From Gnetum montanum (lineage: Eukaryota > Streptophyta > Gnetopsida > Gnetales > Gnetaceae): a stretch of DNA of 64,000 bases. The translations under genes were made by a program, and so were the position numbers. Below, piece after piece: positions 46,407 to 57,449 of the stretch (position 1 is the first letter of the stretch; every line of letters starts with the position of its first letter). Below the pieces are notes generated by a model. That model was not told the DNA's origin. It saw nothing but the letters and a program-made list of their open reading frames with translations, and did no database searches. The stretch lies in NCBI GenBank assembly GCA_015680685.1, contig MNCI01015933.1, positions 461,057 to 525,056 of the forward strand. The letters run 5' to 3'.

Positions 46407-47227
46407 TGAGCTGTAATATTGCATAAGTGATATCGCAGTTGCGATATTGTGTCTGCCCTTGCGATATCATGTACGCGATATTGCAGCCTACCAAAACTTT
46501 ATAAATAAAAGGTGGCTTTCCCTATTTTCTCAATCTAGATATAGACCTTTAGCCAAAATATAGTAGTTTTACCATTCCAAAGTTAGAATAATTTCCATGT
46601 GCTCGTAGTAGGAGTCTCAAAGTGAACGAATCTTTATTCGAGCAAATTGTACCTGAGCACATATTTGTGTACGACAATAAAGATGAGCTTTCTGATAAAC
46701 CTTACAACATGTGGACTAAGCTAAATAGGATTTAATTATTATTAAATGTTTAAATGATTTCCTAGATAATTAATCTCTCTCAACCCTTGACTCTCCTAGT
46801 TAAGTGCACTTAGTACGACTACTTCAAGCACGTGTGTAATGCTTGGTAACCTAGTAACGAGTAGTGTTTGGTAATCCCAGCAGCATTGCACTAGTTCAGG
46901 GTGTGTACGGCAAGTGGGAATGGATACTGGTGCTAGGATGATTAGAACTTAGTTAGTGAATAGTTAATGAGAGTTAGTCAATTAGTTCTCTTCACCTTTC
47001 CCATTAGCATAGGACATTAAAAAGATAAAAGATATAAAAATCATATACCTCAAGCTTACTTAACCATACAACTGTGACAATACAAGTAAGTTTGGGAAGA
47101 TAACGATTCATTAACCTTAAGTGTTCCATTAGGGCATGTAAGAACTTAGTCCTTGGAGTTCAACCAGATCACGCATGAGATGCTCGTATTCATATGGTTA
47201 AGTGTAGGGGTACCTCGCCAGTCATCA
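46407..47227 (+). repeat. 5' LTR of element C
   Basis: 821 bp. Begins TGAGCTGTAATATTG, ends CGCCAGTCATCA at 47227. U3 has four copies of GCGATATYG. TATAAATAA is at 46500-46508, and a polyadenylation-like ACAATAAAGATG at 46674-46685. It pairs with the LTR at 56516-57299. Positions 46755-47061 are almost identical to it while both flanks are clearly diverged. Confidence 0.9.
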
Positions 47228-47228
47228 T

Positions 47229-47246
47229 TGCCGTCATTGCTAGGGA
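47229..47246 (+). promoter_or_regulatory. Primer-binding site of element C
   Basis: TGCCGTCATTGCTAGGGA, one base after the LTR end. The tRNA-Asp-type site TGGCGCCGTTGCCGGGGA explains it, with mostly C-to-T and G-to-A changes. Confidence 0.8.
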
Positions 47247-47368
47247 CTTAGTTGTTTGTGCGCTACGTAGAACATAGGAGATCATTCACATCATTGGGAT
47301 ACTAGAAAGAAACCTTAGGGTTGATCAAATGAAAAAATAATATAACAGTAAATAGCACACCGAAAAAG

Positions 47369-49725
47369 ATGAAAATGTCTTCTTCTTCGCACAAAAGCAC
47401 TTCACTGCCTAGGAACAACACAAGAGACAGTTGGTGGCACAGCATACGTAACCAAGATCCGCTAGTTGCTCAAAAACTTCATGTGGTATATATTCATCAT
47501 GATGAATATGTACCCAACTTTACCTTTATTCTCCATCAAGATGGACAACTGCGTTGGAGAGACTTGGAGGGTAACATAGTGTTGCCTCTAGACTGAGCAG
47601 TCCCCAACATGCTCCTTCATGCTCTCACACGAATAGGCATGTCATAGTTATATGTAGAGTACATTGCATGTGATTATGATACAAGGGACTACCAACCCAC
47701 AGAAGCGCAACATCAAAGGGACTTGTGGCAGGAGAGATACTATACATCGTTGAAGGGTAAAGGACCCCATAACACTTCACCTGTCTTAAGCAAAATTAAG
47801 GGTGGTGAACCTATTTCAATAGGTTCTCCACAAAATGATGTTTCCCCTCCTAACAATGGTGAGGAGGTGGTGTATTAGAACCTTCACTCTACGATTGACA
47901 ATCCTGGTTCTAATCCCCATGAACACCAAATGTTCAATGAGGGAACATAAACACATAATGAGGACGAGCAATTGGATTGTCATCATGATCGGGGTTGAAA
48001 CCATCAAAGAGAAGGTAGGAAACATCATCATGGCAATGGTTCTCCTCCTTCTTCACCTTCATCATCACATTCACCCTCTCCTTCTATATTAGGATGCAGT
48101 CATAAGGAACCTAACCATGAGAAGAAGGGTAAACAAAATGAGAAACCTTGACAAGAGAGTCGAGAATGTGGACGAGGGCATTCTAGAGAATCACAACATA
48201 GATGAAGGGAAAGTAGGGAACTACGTAGACATCATAGATGCTACGAACAAAATGACCGTGAAGAACCCCTACTTGCAACCCGAAGCATGTTAAACATCAC
48301 GGAGGTCGTAAGAATACCCACAAGGCACCAAAAAGATAGTAGGATCAAGAGACTAGACATGAATAATATCCCAAAATGTGAGGGGGGATACAATGTTGAT
48401 CCTCAAAACCATTTACAAGCATTTCATGATGCATGTGCCTTGTAGAACATTAAGAACGAGTGGAAAAAATTAAAGTTGTTCCCAAGGACATTGATGAAAG
48501 AAGTAGAAAGTTGGTACCGGTCCTTAGAACCAGAATCCATTCAAAGGTGGAGTATGATGCTAGAATTGTTTAATGATAAATATCAAATGTATTCCCAGGT
48601 GTCCAACCTATGAAGGAAAATCCAAGGATGGAAGTAGGGAAATCACAAACCCTTGGATGCTGCCATGGGCCGATATTATGCACTATTACATCATTGTCTA
48701 GGCCATGGTTACTCGCAATAGGATCAACTATGCCACCTTGTAGATGGGCTTAGACATGAAACCAGGAGAACCCTTGGAACATATGCCCAAGGGAGATTAT
48801 CAAAGCTTAGGTCGCATCAGGTTCATAGATTGTTGGAGCAAGTAGCTAAGGAAGAAGGGGAGCTACATAAGAGAGAAAGTGTAGAAGAGTACAACCGCGA
48901 TACTTCCCTCCAAAAAGGGGAGTGAGATTCTATGAGGAGGAGGAAGAGTCACCACTCGAGGAGATGGTGAATAGGGAAACCTTGCTGCTCCAAAAATTAA
49001 CAACAAAAGTATCAGCAAAGGTAGAGTAAATTTGGGACTCCTTAGATAGTAGATTTGAAACCATTCTCAAAATCGTAGAGGAGTCTAAGGAGTGAAGTAG
49101 TAACTATAATAAAAAGAAAAAGAGGGATTTGGACCATGCACATAACAAAGGTAAGGGTAAAATGGCCATCACTGAAGAGGTTTTGGATTCCAATACTAAC
49201 AATGATGGTGGATGTGAGCTATGTTAGTATGACCATCCTAAGGGATGTTGCCCAGTAATCTCACATCTACATGAGTCTGGGGTGTATGCACTTAATCCAC
49301 AACTTAACAAATGGCAAGCACCCCGATAGTTACCTTATCCCCAAGGTAACCCGAGATAGTTCCACCAACTATTAACATATTATCCAAGTGGAACTACGCC
49401 ACAACCTATTGAGCAACACTAGCAGTGGCAATACCCACAGTCATGGGGGATGCTATCGCCAAGGCAACAATACCCTTACCGACAACCAGATCCATGTGGC
49501 TATTACGTGTAGTAGCCAATCTATCCATGTGACTTCATTGGTCACGTGACCCCACAACATCATTACCAAGATCAGGAGTATTATAGGAATCCTTCTCCTA
49601 GGGAAGACACACCACATACATACCATCCTTCGAACCCATCCACGACTCTCATGCCGATAGCTCCACTACCACCTACTCCAGTGATGCAAGGAGCATTCCC
49701 CACTCAACCACAGTAACCCAATGCC
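47369..49725 (+). pseudogene. gag: Element C: gag
   Basis: ATG at 47369 (a second ATG at 47375 matches the start in copies A and D). One frame can be followed for long stretches with isolated stops: VVYIHHDEYVPNFTFILHQD, then TGA at 47594, LYVEYIACDYDTRDYQPTEA, a Ser/His/Glu/Arg-rich hinge (48020-48240), the capsid segment RLDMNNIPKCEGGYNVDPQN, YAQGRLSKLRSHQVHRLLEQ, and CELC, YDHPKGCCPVISHL near 49213-49270 (CCHC-like). A Gln/Tyr/Pro-rich C-terminus runs to 49725. Stops are mainly TAG where Gln or Trp is expected. It is the best-preserved gag of the Athila-like set. Confidence 0.85.
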
Positions 49726-50406
49726 ATGAGGGCTATGAATCCTCAACTCGTAGTTGGTTCTAACAACCTTATGCTGAGAAGACCTTTCTTCAAAACCAAC
49801 AATTCAACTAAGCCCTCACCATCACAAGCGATTGAACATCTAAACACCTCCCTACCAAATAAGGTTTCGGGACCTCCTTCAATTCAAAAATTGAGCTTAA
49901 CACACATGGTTATGTTAACACATGCCGTTACTAACATGATTAAGGTGGGCCACCTTCCCAGGAAATTCTTTGATCCTAGAAGTCCTCTAATCTATCTCCA
50001 AGTTACTGGGAATGAACCATGTAAAGCTCTTCTGGACTTAGGTGTTGGAGTCAACCTAATATCACAGGAGATGTACAAAGCCTGGAACTTGCCTCCATTA
50101 AGGAAGAGTAACATTCGACTATAGCTGGTCGACCATTCCATCACTATTCCCTTGGGACTGGTGGAGGACATCGTTACCACTTTATGTGGGTGGTCATATC
50201 CAACTGATTTCCTGGTGATACAAGTAAATAACAGTAAGGGGGACTTCCAAAAAATAATGGGAAGAGCATGGCTAAGTACTATAGATGCACGCCTAGGAAT
50301 CTATGATCTTTCCCTAGAAATATCCAGGAAGAACACTTTTGAAAAGATTGAGAAGAAGAAAGTTCCATGCATCGCATACAGTGACACAGGGTGCCATTGC
50401 ATGTAG
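49726..50406 (+). pseudogene. pol: Element C: protease
   Basis: Continuous frame 49726-50124, then a TAG, then 50152-50406. Order: MRAMNPQLVVGSNN, TNMIKVGHLPRKFFDPRSPL, CKALLDLGVGVNLISQEMYK, DHSITIPLGLVEDI, PTDFLVIQVNNS, IMGRAWLSTIDARLGIYDLS, VPCIAYSDTGC. The active-site triad is Asp-Leu-Gly, so the Ser is lost. Length and order match the other copies. Confidence 0.9.
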
Positions 50407-51755
50407 AAATCATGGGTTATGCGAAGTTTAGCATTTCTTGTGTACAATCGATGTGCACAAGAAATTAATATACAAGGATGCCAATATGCAGCAGCCACAT
50501 GACAAGAAGACACCCAATGGCTGATGGCTGATCAAGAGAGCAACTCGATAACATGCATGGAACTAACTGAGGGAATAGCTAGTGCTTACATTGGAAGCAT
50601 AGAAACACTTGAGCAAGTTCGTTGCCAATTTCCAAACTTTAACATTGGAAACATTAATTGGGGGAAGTTGGAAATTCCTAAAAGATTTAGACAAGAGCCC
50701 CTAGACTTGAAACCATTGCCCACTAGTCTAGAATATATGATCCTCAAAAATGGAAAATTGGTGATCATCAACATAAGACTTGTTCCCAAGAAAAAAGAAA
50801 GACTACTAAAAGTAATAAACAAGTGGTCAAAAGCCTTTGCCTGGTCATATCCCAAGTTAACAAGAATAGATCCTAGGATATGCCAGCATAGGATTTACAT
50901 GAACCTCTCTATGAAACCTTGAAAACAACCATAGAGGTGATTGAACCAAAAATTGAAGCAAATAGTAAAGGAAGAAATAGAATAGCTTCTTAAGGCTAGG
51001 TTCATATATCCCATTGCTGATAGTGAATGGGTTAGCTCTCTAGTGATAATGCCTAAAAAGGGAGGCAAATGGAGGGTGTGTAGATTTTAGGTTGTTGAAC
51101 ATGGCAACATTTAATGACCACTTTCCGTTACCATTTTTGAAAAAGTCTTAGACACCATAGCAGGGCATCGCTATTATAGTTTTCTAGATGGCTGTAGTGG
51201 TTACAACCAAATACAGATAGCCCCAAAAGATCAAGCCAAGACAATGTTCACTAATCCTTGGGGAATGTTTGCATATAAAAAGATGCCATTTGGCTTGTGC
51301 AATGCTTCTGCCACATTTCAACGCCTAGTTCTAAGTATATTCCAATAGTAGATAGGAAACAGAGTGGAAGTCTTTATGGACAACTTATGCACTTATGGAA
51401 CAAGTTTTGATGAAGCTTTGGATTGATTAGAGCAAGTGATAAAGAGATGCGTAGAGACCAGCTTGAGGCTCAATTGGAAAAAAAGCCATTTGATGGTCCA
51501 AGAAGGTGTAGTAATTGGGCATAATATTTCACATTCAAGAATCGAGGTAGACCCAGGAAAAGTTAGGGTCATCCAAGGAATCACCCGACAACTGAAAACT
51601 GTCAAAGATATTTGGTCATTCCTTGGACAAACTGGCTACTATAGGAGATTCATTAAGAACTTCTCTAGGATTTTCAAACCGTTGGTAGAACTAACAAAGA
51701 AGGATGCACCATTTGAATGGACCAGGGAATGTGAATGAGCATTCCAAAATTTGAA
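50407..51755 (+). pseudogene. pol: Element C: reverse transcriptase
   Basis: ORF 50524-50922 is the linker and pre-RT part (FAWSYPKLTRIDPRICQHRI). After shifts near 50920 and 51080: YYSFLDGCSGYNQIQIAPKD with the first catalytic Asp, MFAYKKMPFGLCNASATFQR, VEVFMDNLCTYG where the second Asp of the pair is Asn. Thumb and connection lie at 51436-51738 (RLNWKKSHLMVQEGVVIGHN, FSRIFKPLVELTKKDAPFEW). A TAG at 51351 and a TGA at 51424 are among the few stops. Confidence 0.9.
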
Positions 51756-52185
51756 ACAAAGGCTTGTGGAAGCTCCCATTCCACAAGCCCCTGACTGGTC
51801 CAAACCGTTCCATATAATGACTGATGCATCCAATTATGCCTTAGGAGTTGTACTTACATAGTTAGATGACCAAAAACATCCTTATTACATCCATTGTGCA
51901 AGTAAGAATATCGTCGGTGCACAACTTAACTACACAACTACAAAAAAAGAATTAATGGTTGTAGTGTTTTCACTGGACAAGTTTAGGCACTATGTGTTAG
52001 GCTACAAAGTGTACATTCATATGAATCATACTGCAACTAGGTTCCTTATGAATAAGCCAATGGTCAGCCCTCGTATTTTGCGATGGCTGGTAATCCTATA
52101 GGAGTTCAATCTAACGATGATTGATCAAAAGGGCACCAAGAACGTAGTTGCAGATCATTTATCTCGATTGCACTAGGATAGCAAA
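51756..52185 (+). pseudogene. pol: Element C: RNase H
   Basis: FHIMTDASNYALGVVLT with the first Asp, YYIHCASKNIVGAQLNYTTT, KKELMVVVFSLDKFRHYVLG, KVYIHMNHTATRFLMNKPM, KGTKNVVADHLSRL. The YTTTEKE position reads TTKKE (Glu to Lys), removing an acidic active-site residue. The ADHLSRL Asp is kept. Two TAG stops stand at Gln positions. Confidence 0.9.
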
Positions 52186-53553
52186 GAGGATGAATATGCC
52201 ATATCTGATCATTTTCCTGATGAAACCCTCTTTGCTAGTGTAGTGAATGACCAACCCATGGAAACAAATTGGTATAGTAGCATTCTCACCTATCTCCTTT
52301 CCCAACAAACACCACAGGAGCTGGACTTTAGGAAGAAACAACAATTTCTTCATAGGGCCAAGTACTTCATGGAGATCAATGGACAACTTTAAAAAGTCTA
52401 TCCTAATGGCTTGGTTCGATGGTGTGTGCCCGATGTGGACCAACTAAGAGTCCTTCAAGATGCTCATGAGGGCCCTTGTGGTGGTCACTAAGTAGGGAGA
52501 CAAATGGCTATTAAGATCCTACTTGTAGGATATTACTAGCTAACATTATTTCGGGATGCCCATCAATTTTTCCAATCCTACAAGTGCTATCAACGTGATG
52601 GGGGAATGACTGCTTGAATGGAAGGTCTGCAATAATGGATTCAACCTTTGAAACCCTTCGACATTTGGGGAATAGACTTTATGGGGCCCATTACACCAAT
52701 GTCCAATGGAAAAGCTTACATCATTATTGCTATGGACTATCTAACAAAATGGGCTGAAGTAGCTACTGTTACAAATTGTACATCATCTACAACTACATGA
52801 TTTGTGCAACAACAAGTCATAAATAGGTTTGGTGTGCCACATGCACTTATCTTGGATAATGGAACATACTTCATGGGAGTAACCTTTCGGAAATTGATGC
52901 AACGCTTATGGGTTAAACATAAATTGACTACACCTTATCACCCCCAAGCTAATGGCTAAGCCAAGGTCACGAACCGGGAGATTACTAAAATATTAATAAG
53001 GACAATTAGCAAATATAGGCGAGACTGGAGCACTAAGATGAATGATTCTCTCTGGGCATACTTCTCCACTTGGAAACTCCCTACAGGCTACTCTCCCTAT
53101 GAGTTAGTATACAGAAAAGTTCTAAAGCTTCCAATTCAAACTGAGCTTTGTACACTATCCATGGCATGTGACCTCCACCTTGACCTTGATCTAGCATAAA
53201 AACAAAGGTTGGTGACTTTGAACATGCTAGAAAAAAACTGATTGGTTGCCCTGTCATCAAATGAGTTGCACAATGCACATAACAAGCAACATCATGACTT
53301 AAAAATTTGAAAGGTTAAGTACCAACCAAGAGATAAGGTCCCCTATTAGAACCCCATGCATGTACCACAACACATGAAATTTCAAACATTGTGGGAAGGG
53401 CCTTACATTATTCATACAACCTTCCCCTCAGGAGCCATGACAATATATAAGCTTGAAAACCACAATAAGAGATTACTAGTCAATGTGAAACAAACCAAAC
53501 CCTTCCATGTACTTAGAACAACTAGTGCACATAATACCTTTGAGAGAGGATGA
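52186..53553 (+). pseudogene. pol: Element C: integrase
   Basis: HHCC-like part: AHEGPCGGH (52460-52490), then YKCYQRDGGMTA, where the last Cys is Arg. Core: [20 protein letters not shown] (first Asp), ALILDNGTYFMGVTFR (second Asp), HPQANG-TAA-KVTNREITK, where the Glu after the Asn-Gly is Lys. The remainder is WAYFSTWKLPTGYSPYELVY, PQHMKFQTLWEGPYIIHTTF and a final stop at 53551-53553. One of the three catalytic acids is lost, plus the stops. Confidence 0.9.
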
Positions 53554-54778
53554 CCTCACTCATTATTTCGGATCTCCTCCTTCCAACTTAGTCATGGGGG
53601 AGATGGCCATCTATGCTGATCAATTGAGGCCCTCAGTTCTTTTTTAAGTTTTTGTTTTACACATTTTTGTTTTACAAACTTCTTTAACTTTTCTTATTTT
53701 TTGTTTTGAAAAATCGATGATACTTTTCTTTTATTTTTGTATGTGTGTGTGTGTGTGTTTATCCATTTTGTTAAGTTTGTCACCTAATAAGTGCTCCTGA
53801 TGATGGTATGAACTGTATTCTATTAGTTGCTAATGTTTGGTTTTTACCTTTAAGTTATGATGTTGATACTAAGGTATGATTCTTTCGATATAATAGGCAA
53901 TGAGCCCACATCATCCATGCATTCATGAATTTCTATGGTCTCTCTTGTCTTGGAATTGTATAGTCCCTTTCCTTAAATAATAAGAACTATCAATGAATCA
54001 GTGACTGGGAAGTTCTCAAACTAAGGAAGGACTCAAGGACTGAAAAGGATGTGACTTCAAGAGGACTTGATGCATTTTTGTTGACCATTCTCTTGGGTGC
54101 TTAGATGTTTTCATCTTGAATTTTTCTTACAATTCTGACGTTACCCCATTATCATGAAGATGAGCAAATAAAACTAAAAATAATAAGTCTTTGCATGGTG
54201 TGGTTCTCACACAAAAAAAGAAAAGAAAAAACAAATAGTGAGAATTCAAAACACACCCCTTAGACGAAATAATCATTTGGGCTACAAGCACTAGTTATGG
54301 AACTAGAAAAACATGTTTCCTCTAACTAAGGTCCTTTCTCGCTTCCTACGTTCTTCTTTTTCGTTTCGTTGGAATGGTGGTGACTCTTGGATGGAGGCAT
54401 TCATGTTACTTCAGGTGGATGGATTGGCCGAATTTATTAATGCGAAGTCACTGGATGTGGATTGTTTGGGGCTAGATTTGGAATGAGATCTACTAAGTCA
54501 CATTAACCATTAATATAGAAGGGGTTGTACACCACCTTGTTCTTGAGACTCCATTCCATTCTCTTCTTTCCATTATTCTTTTTCCATTGTTCACCTCATT
54601 GTCGGTTGTATCAGTAGTCTATATTTTGGTTGACGCATTGTTTTCTTTTTGTTAAACTCTTATGGTTAATACTTTAACTTTTGCTTCCAAATGACATTTC
54701 CAGAGCCCACAGAATCTTTGAATGTCAGAATGTCAAGGCATTAAGTGCATGAGCCTTCTTTGGGGAGGACCCACTGAC
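53554..54778 (+). other. Element C: non-coding post-integrase region
   Basis: Starts with the conserved CTCCTTCCAACTTAGTCATG followed by GGGGAGATGG (53575-53604). A (TG)n microsatellite of about nine repeats is at 53741-53758. An A-rich run is at 54210-54235. Colinear with 17815-19060 in B and with the end of D. No ORF. Confidence 0.7.
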
Positions 54779-55766
54779 ATTCCTATTTGGTGCATCAATT
54801 AACTTCTTTCCCTTAAACATTTTTTCAATTAACATTTATTTTGTTCATTACCATCCTTGATATACATTTCATCAGCGTTGTAGTTGTCTCTTTTTCTTCA
54901 TCTTTCTTATTCCTTATCTTTTTCCATTCTCTCGCTATCGGAGGTTCGTTCTCAATCATGGGGGTCCTGGTCCAATTTTTTCAATTTTCTCCTAACCCCT
55001 ACACCTTGGGTAGTCACTAGTATTATATCTCTAGAATCCATATTAGCCATATGACAACTTAGCCAATGGACCTTACACTGAGGCAAGGTATCAACTGCAT
55101 TGTAATTCATTTACCCTTGCTAATATAAGACTGTGTTGTGTGTGTAGATGACAATCATACACCAATGGACTAGATCTGGAGGGAACACTTGGAATGGACT
55201 GGTGCTAGAGTAGTGATGCAAGGAACAAGATTGATAACATGCTTATGGATGAACAAAAAAAGGTGCAATCTTGGCATCAGCAGTAGTAGACTTCTTATTT
55301 TCTCTCTCTCTTCTCTCTTCTCTCTCAGCTGCCAAATAAGGCTAGATGTCAAAAGTGTATAGTCTTCACTCTTATTGTCATGAACACTAATTTTGTCATG
55401 TATTGAAATGATGATCCGTTCACATGTCATCGCATTCACAATTAGTATCATTCAAGTCAATAATCCCATACCTTCCCAATATTTTGTAAGGAACTCGAGA
55501 ACAAGTTTTCATTCAGTCATGGGGGTATGATGAGCCACGATATCACGTACACGATATCGTAGCCTGCCAAAACTTCTATAAATAAGAGGTAGCTTTTCCT
55601 ATTTTCTCAATCTAGATCTAGACCCTTAGCCAAACTATAGTAGTTTTACCATTCCAGAGTTAGAATAATTTCCATGTGCCCATAGTAGGAGTCTCAAAGT
55701 GAACGGATCTTTATTCGAGCAAATTGTACCTGAGCACACATTTGTGTATGGTAATAAAGACTAAGA
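54779..55766 (+). repeat. Tandem duplication, copy 1 (988 bp)
   Basis: Runs from ATTCCTATTTGGTGCATCAA to GTAATAAAGACTAAGA, and copy 2 begins at 55767 with the same words. It contains the end of the post-integrase region, a short ATG start at 55149 equal to the ORF start of B, a CT microsatellite (55301-55327), a PPT (CATGGGGGTA, 55519-55527) and the first ~235 bp of the LTR (55528-55760) with GATATC motifs and TATAAATA at 55577-55584. Confidence 0.9.
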
Positions 55767-56754
55767 ATTCCTATTTGGTGCATCAATTAAATTCTTTCCC
55801 TTAAACATTTTTTCAATTAACATTTATTTTGTTCATTACCATCCCTGACATACATTTCATCAGCATTGCAGTTGTCTCTTTTTCTTCATCTTTCTTATTC
55901 CTTATCTTTTTCCATTCTCTTGCTACCGAAGGTTTGTTCTCAATCATGGGGGTCTTGGTCCAATTTTTTTGATTTTCTCCTAACCCCTACACCTTGGGTA
56001 GTCACCAGTATTATATCTCTAGAATTCGTATAAGCCATATCACAACTTAGCCAATGGACCTTACACTGAGGCAAGGTATCCATTGCATTGTAATTCATTT
56101 ACCCTTGCTAATATAAGACTGTGTTGTGTGTGCAGATGACAATCATACACTAATGGACTAGATCTAGAGGGAACACTTGGAATGGACTAGTGCTAGAGTA
56201 GTGATGCAAGGAACAAGATCGATATCATGCTTATGGATGAACAACGAAAGGTGCAATCTTGGCGTTAGCAGTAGTAGACTTCTTCTTTTCTCTCTCTCTT
56301 CTCTCTTCTCTCTCAGCTGCCAAATAAGGCTAGATGTCAAAAGTGTATAGTCTTCACTCTTATTGTCATGAACATAGATTTTGTCATGTATTGTAATGAT
56401 GATCCATTCACATGTCATCGCATTCACAATTCGTATCATTCAAGTCAATAATCCCATACCTTCCCAATATTTTGTAAGGAACTCGAGGACGAGTTTTCAT
56501 TTATTCATGGAGGTATGATGAGCCGCGATATCACGTATGCGATATTGTAGCCTGCCAAAACTTCTATAAATAAGAGGCGGCTTTCCCTATTTTCTCAATC
56601 TAGATCTAGACCCTTAGCCAAACTATAGTAGTTTTAGCATTCCATAGTTAGAATAATTTCCATGTGCCCATAGTAGGAGTCTCAAAGTGAACAGATCTTT
56701 ATTCGAGCAAATTGTACCTGAGCACATATTTGTGTACGGTAATAAAGATGAACT
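55767..56754 (+). repeat. Tandem duplication, copy 2
   Basis: Offset is exactly 988 bp at several checkpoints (55526 to 56514; 55577 to 56565; 55760 to 56748). In a 165-bp stretch I compared (55141-55305 against 56129-56293) there are about 11 differences, so the duplication is not recent. Its LTR part continues into the full LTR. Confidence 0.9.
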
Positions 56755-57299
56755 TTTTGATAAACCTTGTAGCATGTGGATTAAGCTAAATAGGATTTAA
56801 TTATTATTACATGTTTAAATGATTTCCTAGATAATTAATCTCTCTCAACCCTTGACTCTCCTAGTTAAGTGCACTTAGTACGACTACTTCAAGCACGTGT
56901 GTAATGCTTGGTAACCTAGTAACGAGTAGTGTTTGGTAATCCCAGCAGCATTGCACTAGTTCAGGGTGTGTACGGCAAGTGGAAATGGATACTGGTGCTA
57001 GGATGATTAGAACTTAGTTAGTGAATAGTTAATGAGAGTTAGTCAATTAGTTCTCTTCACCTTTCCCATTAGCATAGGACATTAAAAAGATAAAAGATAT
57101 AAAAATCATATACCTCAAGCTTGCTTAGCCATACAACCGTGACAATACAAGTAAGTTTGGGAAGACATCGATTGATTAACCTTAAGTGTTCCATTAGGGA
57201 GAATAAGCACTTAGTCCTTGGAGCTTGACTAGATCATGCATGAGATGCTCGTATTCGTATGGTTGAGTGTAGGGGTACCTTGCCACTCATCACTCATCA
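56516..57299 (+). repeat. LTR shared by C (3' LTR) and D (5' LTR)
   Basis: 784 bp, TGATGAGCCGCGATATC to ACTCATCATC-type end with CA at 57299. PPT-like TCATGGAGGTA lies before it and a PBS one base after it. TATAAATA is at 56565-56572 and GGTAATAAAGATG at 56738-56750. It is the only LTR between the interiors of C and D. Confidence 0.9.
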
Positions 57300-57300
57300 T

Positions 57301-57318
57301 TGGCATCATTGCTAGGGA
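57301..57318 (+). promoter_or_regulatory. Primer-binding site of element D
   Basis: TGGCATCATTGCTAGGGA. All five differences from TGGCGCCGTTGCCGGGGA are C-to-T or G-to-A transitions. It confirms that the LTR at 56516-57299 also works as a 5' LTR. Confidence 0.85.
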
Positions 57319-57449
57319 TTTTAGTTAGCTACGTGCACTATCTAGGAGTTAGTGAAATTATTTAAAGATATTGTAAAGAACCTTAAAGTTGCAATCATTC
57401 AAAATAATAATAATAGGAAAAGCACACTAATTTTTTCTTCAAAACTAAA
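57319..57449 (+). other. Element D: 5' leader
   Basis: Short leader similar to 47247-47368 in C, with no ORF. Confidence 0.5.

Noticed and set aside
47816-48092. Overlapping ORFs on both strands
   Set aside because: Both are off-frame readings of the gag hinge of C.
53741-53758. (TG)n run as a functional site
   Set aside because: Simple microsatellite of about nine repeats in non-coding DNA.
55170-56439. Paired minus-strand ORFs of 93 and 91 codons as a duplicated gene
   Set aside because: They are identical in layout only because of the 988-bp duplication; both contain the CT microsatellite and part of the non-coding tail.
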